Shown here: in pieces, positions 34,801-45,416 of the stretch
How positions within the stretch are numbered: position 1 is the first letter of the stretch
How the letters are laid out: the number at the start of each line of letters is the position of its first letter
Assembly (NCBI GenBank): GCA_025765615.1
Contig: JAIVFJ010000024.1
Location: 1-64,000, forward strand
DNA: 64,000 bases
Direction: 5' to 3'
Source: Zopfochytrium polystomum
Taxonomy: Eukaryota; Chytridiomycota; Chytridiomycetes; Chytridiales; Chytridiaceae
Notes under the pieces: model-generated
Seen by the model: only the letters and a program-made list of their open reading frames with translations
Databases searched by the model: none
Told to the model about the DNA's origin: nothing
Made by a program: the position numbers and the translations under genes

Positions 34801-37800
34801 CAATGTGTTCCGGCTTGTCCGCCATATTCTCAGAGTCTACACGTGGTTTGCTCCCGAGCTGCAGCCAAGCGGTGGAGTCGCATCATCGTCCTCATCCCCG
34901 GCACAACACACAGTCGGCCCAATTCGGGATCAGAGTTCCAAGGAAAGTTCCTCCCCGCCAACGAAAGTGTCCACCCGATTTCAATTTTCCTCGTCATTCC
35001 GCGCTATTTCTGTGTCCGCGGCTGCGCACAATCTTGACCTGCGGGTAAAGCTGGTTGACTCCTTCGTAACGTATGCTTGGTATAACCAAACGTTCCGCGA
35101 ACTCACCGCTGCTGGTGGTGTGGATGCCGTCGGCTCACCATTGGTGGCAAGTGACGATAAACTAGCACAGTCCTTCATTTGGGGAGCCAGCAGTATCACC
35201 ACCACTTTGTCTGAAAGGGTTTCACGTAATGGAAACGCCGGAATGGGTAATGGCGATTTAAAGAAGCTTGCAGGGCTCAAACTTGGTGGGGCTTCGGGTT
35301 TGATCACCTCATTCGAGAAAAGGTCGATGGGTGTCCTCCCTGCGCTGTCAGGAACTTTCGAAACGGCAGTCACCGTGGCGGTCGAATACGTTGACATCCA
35401 GCTTCCCGAAAGTCTCTTGGAATTGCAGATCTTCCTGGATAAGTGGAGTGATGAAGACTTGCCTCAATACGGTAAGTGAAAGGTGGTCAATATGACTTTG
35501 CGTGGCTAAGATCTTGGCCTCCATCAGACTTTTTGGTGAAAAAGCTCATCGAAGAGATTCGACCGACTAGTGCCTCCGAAGATACGCCCATACCTGTACG
35601 AAGCGTGGACACAATCGGACTTCCAAAGCCGTCAAGACTTATTCTTGATATTTCGATCAAAAAGTTCAAGCTCATATCAGCTCTGTTGGCGACCTTGAAT
35701 ACGTCCTATTTCATGGAGGGCTTCCTGCTTTCCGTTGAGCACGCGCCGACGGAAGATTTTCACAGTTTTACTGATTCCTCTTTGTACCCCGTCAAGACAA
35801 CCTTTATGGGCAGCATCGCGAGCCATTACTTGCTCCTCACATCGGCAGGACTGAGTTCGCTGAGTCTCCCAACCGCCTCTTTCAATGGATCTGTCCGCCA
35901 GATGGCAAGACGGACGAACTCGTTTGGGAGTTTGCAAGTGCTCCATGCGGAGCAACCTGCTTTGCAAGCGTCCCAATCCACCGAAATTAATTGCCGACTG
36001 CATCTAGGTGTTTTTGAAGGGCACTTCACTGTGGATCTGATGGATAAGCTTGTTCGAACGCAGTCCCTACTGGGTGCGGAGATCAACGACATTGCTGAAT
36101 TGGCTCTGTTCTATGCTCGAAAGAAAGCGAGCAAATCTGCTCCGTCAGACCCATCATCTCGGCCTGAAGAGTCGAGCATTAGCGACAGTGTTCTATTTGA
36201 TGTTCAATTACTTGCTGACGGTATCAACATTGCCACATCCAGTCCAGACAGCACCCTTTCTTTCTACTCCGGTGTGCTGAGCGCCGCTGCCACCAACGCT
36301 CGAGGCAGTTCCGGTTCAGATGTCAGTGCGCCCGATTCCAGCGACGCTCAAGTGCGAATCACTCACCTTCGGTGGAAAGCAGCGGCGAACGGACTTGCTT
36401 TCGCGCTCCGGCCGAACGATGCTCTGGACTCTTCATCGGAGACTTCACCAACTGACCCAACGTCGGACGAATCGTCCATTCCTCACCAGCACCTTACTGT
36501 GGCTTATGTACTGTTGGACGTCGCGGCGCAAAACACGATTCCAGCTTCTGCCAATTTTGCAGGACTGGACGACTTTATCGAAAATGACACCCTTCTGCCG
36601 TTGGCTGTTCGGATAAATCGAATACGGTCTGTTATGCACCCGATCGCAATTGGCCGCATAGTTGATGTCATTTTGTTCTTCTCCGACGAGTTGGAGAAGA
36701 GGAAGTCTGCACAAGCCAAAGAGATTGAGGCCATCAAACAAAACGCTGAGCGCTTCTTTTCTTCTATTGGGTCAACGCGCCCCGACGTTCCACGGCCATC
36801 ATTTTTGGAAACTTCACGGATTATGGTCAGCATTAATCACTTTGGTGTGTCCATTCTCCTTGATGAGGAGGAAACCGGAGTGGCGGTTGCGGATGGTCGA
36901 CCCGAAGGACGTCAGGGGCTCTACCTCGACCCAGAGGGCGAATCAGTACCTGCATTGTTGATTTCGATTCGACAAGTAACGTTTAGCGCGCTTGGTTTTG
37001 TGAAGAATCGTGGCCAAGTTCAGGACTTGAGCTTCCAGTTTGTCACAAACTTTGATCAGTTGAGCGAGTTCAGTTTTCAGGCGGCTTCGTACCTTCCACG
37101 GAATCGGTTGGCCCTGCAGGATATTTCCGGTTCCGTGTACCAGCTTATTAAAGATGGTAGCGGGCGTGTTTCTGTTGTGGCAGCCATCAGAGGATTCCAA
37201 GTTGATGTGGATGCCCAGCTCGCGGACTTTATCAACGCGATCCTTGCTGTTTATTCCAGTGGGCTATCGAGATTTGAATCCATCATGCCGAAATCGTCTG
37301 CACCGCCAGTCCCGGCAGAAGCGGATCCAATGTCACGAACCGAAGTCCAATTCGATTGTGATTTGCGATTTGTGGAAGGTGTTTGGAAGGTTAGTAGCCG
37401 CCGACGGAACGGCTCGGTCACTCCAATGGCGAATGGCAGTAAGGGCGCTCGTCAAATGAGTGTTATCAGCGATGCGACATCTTCAGGAGTGGGTCCGACA
37501 CCACGCAGACTTCTCGGTGCTGAGGCGCAGCCGCGCCCTTTCCCCAGCGTGCCGGGGTATGAGCGAAGTCGTCAAACGTCGCACTTCTCCTTCCTTGATT
37601 CGGAGACTGGCGAAGCAGCGGCAGAAGACTACTCCGACCAAGTTATGCATTTACCAGGATTAACAAGTAAACTGGAAGGCTGCCTCGTATTTTTGGGGTA
37701 TAATCTTGTTGGACAGCACAGTGTGTCTGACTCGGATGACAGCAAGAAGCGAAGGGTCCACTTGACTACAATCATTCATCCGAGCGAGAACACCGTGCAT

Positions 37801-40800
37801 CCGTCCATTTTGTTATTCGTCTCGGACATGCTCGCCAGAGTAAAGTTCCCGACGGCGCCTGGCGGAGCTGGAGACAAGATATCGTCGGCAGCAACCCCGA
37901 GTGATAACAAAGGATCGTTCGTGCCTCAGGAAGTCCTTGACCGCTCTTCACAGTACTCTCTTACGTACAGCTTGCAGCTGCAGGAAACGAAAGTCAGTCT
38001 GAGCTGCCTCCCAGTGTCCAAAGTTGTTTTCAACTATGTGGTGCAACAGGCGGACATGTTGGCAAGCTACACTCCTCCATCTGCACCCAGCAATGGGACA
38101 GAGAAGAGCTCAGCAACAGCAGTGGTGTCGTTTTCCCTGCAAAAACTAAGCGGAGCACTGCGCCACGCCTTTTCGCCGGAGGACTGTCTGAATGCAGAGA
38201 TCCCAGAGTTTTCTCTCAGTGTTGGTTTGGTAGCGACGAAAGACTGCATGCCGATTTGCAGGGGTTTGATGGACGACTCTGCCAGCCGATCGATTCAAGT
38301 TGTTATGGACTTGCCGACTGTAAAGGCTGCCTTGAATATGAGACACCTTCAGGACTTTTTCCTATTCCAAAGGCTTTGGACAATGCCATCTACTTCCCCA
38401 CTTCGAGAGTACCCAACCGCAAGCAGTTCGGCGCGAGACGGGCAAACAGGCCGAACTGATTCGCCCATCGTTACTGCCTCTCGCTTCCTTCCCACAATTG
38501 GATTGATCGAGGCGACGCTGACCACATCTGAAGAACATGTGGGCCCCCCAATGTCGGCGAAATCGCAGTTGCTCGGTTTCCTGGACGGTCTTCACACTGC
38601 AATCAGCGTGAAATCGTTCTTGTTGGCAGTCGACGTCGGGCAGGCGATTGGAAAGACCGTAGCTGCTATTGATTCGCTTATGTTGTCAGGGGACGTTTTC
38701 CCTCAGGAGAAGGGCACCCTGCTTTCCCCTGTTCGCCGCGTGCGAGGATCTATAGGAAGCATCAAGCTTGTCTCCGAAGGGCGATTCAGTGGAGATGCTC
38801 TTGCCGAGCGTTTGTCAGTGTCCGCAGAAATTTTGCCCAGTGGAACGCGTGTGGATGGACGCATCACTCGAATTGAGCTTCAGTTGCAGTATCAGTATGA
38901 GCGGATCCTCATCGCAGAAGTGATTCCCGTAAGCATTCAGCTGGTCGAGACTTGGTCACCGGAGTTGGTATCGGTTATTTCGACCACTTTCTTGCTGACT
39001 ATCGACAACTGCCGCGCTATTGTGTCTCGCCGCACAGTTCCGACGTTCTTGCACATGATGCAGACGATTGTGGCGCTTATCGAGGAAAAGAGGAACACGG
39101 ATACATCCTCGCCCATGCCATCTCCCATGCTTCCAAATGCTTTGCTTCACGGAAGCAAGGGCCTTACCTCGATGCCAGAAGTGTCATCGGCCGGAGTGCA
39201 CACTGGAGACGAACTGAAGGGACTGACTTCTCAAGCTGAAAAGTCGAAGCTTCCAACTGACAACGTCTTACCCCGTAGTAACAGCCGATCGAGTGAGGAC
39301 GAGGACCATGCCACCAAGACGTCGCTCCTCGAGCAGATTCGCGCCGCGACGGGAAGCTCGTGCAAATCACTGAAGGTGCTCGTCGATGTGAAAGCGTTGC
39401 AAGCCGTTCTTATGCGCTACAATTTCCGCGACCCTGAATGTGGAATTGCGACGGCAAAGGCAGTAAAACTTGGAATGGAGATTGATTTTACTGGCGGCAC
39501 CGATGTCGGCGCAGCTGCAACTCCAGGCGCGGGACCAGCGCCTCTGACGGGATACGTTGTTGGACCGGCGGCAGTGGCCACTTCTGCTCAGAAGGTGCCG
39601 CCACCCGTAGCTCCAGTGACAACCGTCGGCGGTGATGAGAGCGCCGAATCGGCACAACCCTCCGCTTCGTCGAAGCCACCACGAAAGAATCGTCCACAAT
39701 CCACAACAACGGCAGTTATCGGAGGGCTTGCGTTGACAAAGTGCACTGCTCGGACCATAACGCCGACCGAAGAGCGAGGGTGGACAATGGTCGAGTGGTT
39801 TGCGTTCCTGGGATCGAGCCCTTCGCGGGTGATTGTTGCGGTTCCCGCTGTCTCCGTGAATCTCAAGGTGGAAGAGTGGGTGAGACTGGCTATGGGGAGC
39901 AAAGGCTCGTCCTCAGCCGGACTCAAAAACGTGGCGTCGTCAGTGGGGTCCTTGGCCACGTTAGGCGTGCTTGCGGCGTCCAATCCGGACAACGGTGGAT
40001 CGGGCGCGAAAGGAACAACCTCAGCAAGTGCGTCGCTTCCCCCTACAGTTCCCGTTGGCGGCGGTGGCGGAGGGGACGCACCTGCGCAGTCGACCTTGGT
40101 CCAGGGACGCGCCGGCGTGGAGCAAGTAGTCGAGTTCTGGTTCCGATCCGACTTTGGCGGTCCTATTGACCTGGCACTCAATTTTGGTCTCTACAAGTAC
40201 TTGCAAGACCTGGTAGCCTTTTACCAGACGGCGCTCAAGTCGAAGCGCACCGGAGGTGCCGGGGCCGGATTGGCGCGACGGTTTGGATCCGACGAAGAGG
40301 TCGTGGGCAACAACAGCAGCATCGGCGAGGATGGAGACGACGGAGGGGGTGCGCAGGACAACGCCGACGCTGCGGCGGCGGGGCGGGCGGAGCGGCGGAT
40401 ATCTCGGATATCCAATGCGTCGTCGGGCGCTGCGGCGGTGGTTGGCGGCGGTGGCGGTGATGGGGCCAGCAACGGGTCCGGGACGGGGGAAAACGGCGGT
40501 GGGGAGCAGCGGCGGGGCAAGCGACGAAGGACCAAAGGCCGCGCCCGGGTCAGCGGGGGCGGCCAGCGGCAAGAGCTCGGCGGGGACCGCCGCAAACCCG
40601 ACCGCCGCGGCCTCGGCGTCCGCGGGCGCTGCAGGCGCTGGGGCTGAAGGCTCATCGTCGTCAACGTCGCTGCCGTCACTGCCTGGCGGCGCGAGCCTCG
40701 TGTTTGTTCGGCGGGGCGACATCAAGTTCGACCCCCACCTCAAGGTGACCGGCGACGCCACGCCGCTCGAGTTTCTCGAGTGGCTGGGGATGAACAACAA

Positions 40801-40903
40801 GGAGCGGGTTCCAGAAATTCTGTACTTGAGAGTGACGCGGCCATTGGAGGGGCTTATTCTATCTTTGCGGCAGCGTGCGGCGCACCATTTTTATGTCAAG
40901 TAG
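28876..40903 (+). CDS. CSF1: CSF1-type giant bridge-like lipid transfer protein
   Basis: Homologue of fungal Csf1 (BLTP1/KIAA1109/Tweek family), a rod-shaped protein thought to carry lipids between ER and other membranes. About 17 exons: 16 lie in 28876-35471 and one large exon runs from 35528. A Ser/Thr-rich start is followed by an N-terminal TM helix (GAYSIAITIISLLYFFHVNR). Csf1 landmarks follow: LTGKIMFKGFRYKSRNMSIH, LRGHITFRYWLPRVRE, GPWTARQR, WIDVKLKGDSSLDISLPI, PLKWNSERQWKFTIAVSD, LLRDHITMIQDLIKDFSSGP, and GVDVSCVRLFGPKP. The C-terminal part (MVEWFAFLGSSPSRVIVAVP, EFWFRSDFGGPIDLALNFGL) ends with FDPHLKVTGDATPLEFLEWLG. Total is about 3,700 aa, larger than yeast Csf1 (about 2,960). A frame change in the low-complexity linker near 40484-40505 is needed to reach the conserved tail. 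Confidence 0.93.
40484..40505 (+). other. CSF1: Apparent frame change in CSF1 (G-rich linker)
   Basis: The long frame from 35528 continues past here only into an Arg-rich tail ending near 40647. The conserved Csf1 C-terminus (to 40903) is open in the +1 frame from about 40256. The switch must occur within the run GGGACGGGGGAAAACGGCGG and its continuation. No plausible intron with the right length phase was found. Confidence 0.6.
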
Positions 40904-41591
40904 ATTTTTTGTTCATTTTTTTTCTTTTCCCTTCCCCCCATGTTTGCAGCACTGGAGAATAAAATTAACGGTTCAGAGAAATTTGGTCACCAATCATGCC
41001 GCAGGACAAGTACCCAGTAATGCCCAAGTTGGTCGATGAGCGGCTGGAGATTCTGTGCACGTTTAAACTTGTGGTTTGCTTCAGCCATTCAGAGACCCGA
41101 TGTTACGTGAAAGAAACATTAGATAATGCGGATTGGGCTTCATTTGTTGGAGATCTGGAGGGCAATGGTTGAACTCGCGATGCAGTTCAATTCACTGTGT
41201 ATAAAAGCTCGTGTCGATTCGACCAATTCGCCCTCCCTCCCTCCCTCTCTCCTCCTGCAGCAAACAGCGATGTGTGAAACTTGAAAACCAGAGCGGTCGT
41301 TCCGCTCAAAGCGACGTGCTTCTACCCTGCCAAGCAGCTGTAATGACTGATGAGCATAAGGGCGAATTGGCTGTTTTTTCTTCCTTTCGACGCAAGAAAC
41401 CAGGGGCCGCCACAAACCGAGAGTTACCAACTTTACGATTGAACGTCAGGTACTCCAACCAGCACGTCCCCAAAAATGGGGCGTTACTCTGAGTCCCCGC
41501 CTCGACTGACCCGACCGAATAAAGCCCGCCCCCACTCGACAATCACCCTCCCCTCTCCCCCGCTCCATCCGCGTCAATCCGGCCCCAACTT
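40904..41591. other. Convergent intergenic region, CSF1 / ORC4
   Basis: Contains AATAAAAT near 40960 (CSF1 3' end), TGTATAAAAG near 41198 and a CCCT repeat near 41231-41250. A 49-codon ORF at 41343-41492 is unsupported. No tRNA is recognised. Confidence 0.5.
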
Positions 41592-42021
41592 CTACTCCTC
41601 CGCCCACCTCCTAACCGCGTCCGGGCACCCCTCACACCGCCTCGCCAAGTCGACGACAAGCGGCTTGGCGAGCGCGCAAGCGTGCATGCGAAACTCGCGC
41701 GGGCAGGCCCTATTTGCGACGCCGTCAAGGGGGCGGACGATTTCGACGGCGACCAGGTTCTCAAAGGCCTTGAATACCACGTCCTTCCTGTGGAGGAGGT
41801 TGGCGAGGGCGCGCGCGCGGAGAAAGTCGCGGTAGGCTTCGTACGCCATTTCAAAGTTGACCACGTCGACGTTTTGCTTGGCGGCGCAGTGCTTGATGGC
41901 GACGACGAGGCAGACTTCTAGCGGGGACAGGCCTTTTTTGTTTTTCAGGTGCGTACCCGGGAGGAATTTGGTTTGTTTTCAGTTTCGCCACGAGCACGCG
42001 AAATCCAACCCAGACTCATCC

Positions 42022-42063
<42 letters not shown>

Positions 42064-42526
42064 CACACACGCACACACACAAACGCACACACGCACCCCC
42101 CGCCGGAGCCACCTTACCCGCATAAACGGCCGTCACAGAGTTCCTCAGCTCCACGTCACTCGCGTGTTTAAATGCCGCAGGCGACAGGACCGGCATCGTG
42201 CCGGGACGCAGAGCAAGAAGCGCCCGATTCTGAAATCCGGGAACCACAAGGAGAAAGGTTTCAATGTGAGTCGCACTCTGCCGCATACCCATACCGCCAC
42301 CACCCTCAGCCCAGCCCTCACCACGATTCGAAGCACCGCGCGGACGTCCTTGCTGGTCGAATAAATCTGCTCGACCACGCTCCGCGTCTCCGCAGACTCC
42401 AATACTTCCTAAAAACAAATTGACAACGCGCAAACACGGTTTCAAGCGCAGACCGAAAAAATCCAACACGTTAGGGGACACGCTGCAAAACCATCTACCG
42501 CGACAACAACTACCGCGGCCCAATAT

Positions 42527-42566
<40 letters not shown>

Positions 42567-44409
42567 TTCTCTCACCTGCACGGCGTCATTAAATCTACAC
42601 ATGTAGTCACCGGCGACTCCGTCCTCGTCTCGCAGAAGCAAAACCTTGCTCATCACTTGCAGAAACGCGTCCACGGTGGCGGGCGGGTAACAGTAGATAG
42701 ACCTGTGAGAGAATCGTGACTTTACTCTCTTTTCCAGCAGCTCAACGGCGTCCTTTCGTGTTTTTTTTTATCCGGAATTGGAAGAAGTGTGCCGGAAGAG
42801 TAGGCTTAGCATCTCGAGGGATAAAGGCAGGAGGGAAGAGGGTGCGGGGATAGGGCCCCTCCAAAAAAAAAAAAAAAAAATTTAATCAGTAAAGCATACC
42901 ATTTTCGTCGTGAGACCCAGCACAAGGACGGGATTTCCGCACACCTGGGCAACGTCAAACAGGTTGTACAGTAGCGACTGCTTGGAGTGGGCGGCAAAGA
43001 GGTCAAACTCTTGGATCAGGAACACGACGGGAACGTGATCTTTGCTGCCGGTGTGGAGCGAACTGAGTATTTGGTTCAGGCACTCGGCGATGGGCATCTG
43101 GGGGAGCGAGAGGGGGAAGGTGGTGGAGAATGGTTTGTTACTACGCAACTACTTTTTGTCGGCGACGCCCCACCGACCGAATTTACGCGACAAACCCACC
43201 CCCATCACCCGCAACTCTTACCGACAAACTGCTCTCTTCATCCAAGGTGACGCTTAGCTGGCGGGAAATCTCCTTGATGGCCTGCTTGTCGTCCGTCTGG
43301 AAGAGTCCGCTGAGCCACACTTCATGGAACGCCGACCCAGAAGAGGAGGAGGATCCTTGGTCGCTGTCAAAAGACCGGTGGCAGTCGCGGAGAACTCTAC
43401 GTGCGAGCTGATTTGGGAAAAAGAGGGGGGGAGGGGGGGTTTTGGCATGTTCTTTCACCGTATGGCAAAGGTATCAAGCGCAAACGAGAACAAGAGTCCC
43501 AAAGTAAGCCTCATTTCTTACCGCAGACTTTCCGCTTCCGCGGGGGCCGACAACAAGCGCAGAGTTGCTTTCGCCTTTGACGATGGCGGCCTCGACGAGG
43601 CGCTTGATCTCTCTGGGGCCAACGGGGGGTGTCAAATAAGAAAATAACAGAGTTAGAAGTAATAATTCGCCTTACAACCGCCAACAAACTTACGCATGCT
43701 GCTTCTCGAGCCCGACGAGGGCGGTGGAGGCCACGACGCCCACCGACCGAGCCAGCGCGCACGCGACGGCGCGGTTGACCACCGCGGCACCGGCCTCTGC
43801 CGGCGGCGGCGGCGGCGTGTCGTCGCGGGCGGGCGCCGCGACGCGCGACCGTTTCGATGGGGACGGAGTGTCGGGCGCACCGGCGGCGGGGGAATGGGGC
43901 GACGGAGACGGCGGTGCGCGGACGGGGACGCTGGGACGCTGGAGCTGCTGCTGCCGCCGCCGCTGCCGCCGTGGCGGCGGTGGCGAAGGGGGAGGTGACG
44001 GGGATGGAGGGTGTTCTGGTTGCGCCGGTCGGCGAGTCGCGGATCGTGCGGGTGGTAGGAGCGGTGTGGTTTGGGAGCGGCCCGCGAAGGCGGCGGCACG
44101 TCTGCGGGTGGTGTCGGCAACGGCGGCCGCCGGGGGGGTGCTGGAGCCGATCGCGCTCCTTGTGCGCCGTGCCAGCGGCGACGCTGGGAGAGCGGGCGAG
44201 GACGATCGGGAGGCAGAGTGCGAGACCCACCGCGGCCGCGACGAGCGCTTGCGCTTTCGGTCCCGGTCGTCGTCGTCGTCGTCGCCGTCGTTGTCGCCAC
44301 TGTTGTTGTCGTCCACGTCGTTGATGTCGTCGTCCACGCCGTCCACGCCGTCCACGTCGTTGTGGTCGTCGGCGTCGTCGTCGTCGGCGAAGCGGCTGGC
44401 TTTGGGCAT
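41592..44409 (-). CDS. ORC4: Origin recognition complex subunit 4
   Basis: AAA+ subunit of the replication origin recognition complex, nuclear. ATG 44409 opens a long disordered acidic and then Pro/Arg/Ser-rich N-terminus (to 43694) not found in compact Orc4 proteins. The AAA+ core follows. Walker A is ALVVGPRGSGKS (about 43560-43520). HEVWLSGLFQTDDKQAIKEI and the Walker B region VPVVFLIQEFDLFA (about 43030-42990) come next, then VLVLGLTTKM. The Orc4 signature ELLEKRVKSRFSHRSIYCYP lies near 42740-42680. The C-terminal winged-helix part has LSPLEVCLVVAIKHC and NFEMAYEAYRDFL, with the stop at 41594-41592. Introns carry (CA)n (42028-42083) and a 36-base C run (42528-42563). The start ATG is directly preceded on the sense strand by a (CA)n tract. 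Confidence 0.93.
42028..42083. repeat. ORC4: (CA)n microsatellite in an ORC4 intron
   Basis: CA dinucleotides with GC/AC interruptions lie between the last two ORC4 exons. Confidence 0.95.
42528..42563. repeat. ORC4: C36 homopolymer in an ORC4 intron
   Basis: Thirty-six consecutive C on the plus strand (G on the ORC4 sense strand) lie between exons ending near 42570 and starting near 42415. Such a G-run could form a G-quadruplex in pre-mRNA (inference). Confidence 0.95.
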
Positions 44410-44418
44410 GTTCTGTTG

Positions 44419-44459
<41 letters not shown>

Positions 44460-45416
44460 TGTGTTGTTGGTGGAGATGTCCGGTGGCAGTGTCCGAGAAG
44501 CGTCCAACTCTGACATGGTCGAGGCGGCCAGCCGTTAATCTTCCCGTTTTTGCGTATTCCCCTCTCGCATTCCGCACGTATTTGAGCGAGTGCATCTACC
44601 TGTTCTCATCAAGCACTCCGACCCCGACCCAACCCGTGGGGGGTTGAGCAAACACTGCTACGAACGGCTTCGTCGCCTCATCACTCCACTTTCCCCAAAC
44701 GATGACTGTTCCTTGGTAACACTGCAACAACGGCTTCGATCTGGACGGGACCGTCTACGCCACCTTTTTCCCCCTTCGGCCCCTGCCCATCGCCGCAAAG
44801 GCCAACCCCAGCCTACGCGGACGCAATCTACATGCGCATACTGTATCTTCGAGGCATTCGTCGGGTTGGTGTCACCTGGAAAGAGGGGTTCGATCGCACG
44901 TCCCGATCGTGGTTCCAGATCGGGACAGAGGCGAGGCCGTGTCCGAGGAGAACGCACAGACATACCAAATAAAAAAAAGAAAATAAATGGGGGCTGTCCC
45001 ATTTACATTCCAGATAGTCAGGGGAACTGCCGCGCAGATGCAGCTGTACTTGCGAATTTTATTGAAGGGAAACATTCGAACGAAAGTTCCTCGGGGCGGG
45101 TCTGTGGCTCTGTGCTGTCTCTGCTGCCCCGGGAATAGACGGGTCCGGCGGGCGGCCAGTCGCTGCTTCGGAGCAGTAGTAGTAGTAGCGGTAGTGACTT
45201 ACTCGTAGCAAAGTAGTGAGCAGTCGTGGCTGTGATCGACTGGCTAGCAGTAGTAGCAGCTGCTGCCACCCGAGATGATTGATGAGGTAACGAACCAACT
45301 ATCACGTGGGACGCGTCCCGGTCCGAGGTCGGCTGAACACCAAAAATGTGCCGCAACGGATTGAGAGAAAAAAAAGAAAGAAAGAGCAGATTCCCCCCAC
45401 CCAAACTCCCCTCCAA
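44410..45416. promoter_or_regulatory. Divergent region, ORC4 / IVD
   Basis: About 1 kb. (TG)n at 44425-44456 ((CA)n on the ORC4 sense strand) ends about 15 nt from the ORC4 ATG. A GTAGTAGTAG cluster occurs near 45175-45260. The IVD side is A/G rich (AGAAAGAAAGAG at 45370-45388). A long ORF at 44590-45138 lacks protein-like features. Confidence 0.55.

Noticed and set aside
41343..41492. 49-codon ORF (MTDEHKGELAVF) downstream of a TATA-like TGTATAAAAG
   Set aside because: Short, no homology recognised, located in a convergent 3' region. The TATA-like match alone is weak.
44887..44897. GGTTCGATCGC, resembling a tRNA B box
   Set aside because: No matching A box, acceptor stem or cloverleaf could be drawn around it.
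44590..45138. 183-codon ORF in the ORC4/IVD spacer
   Set aside because: No protein-like regularity, and it crosses a likely divergent promoter.
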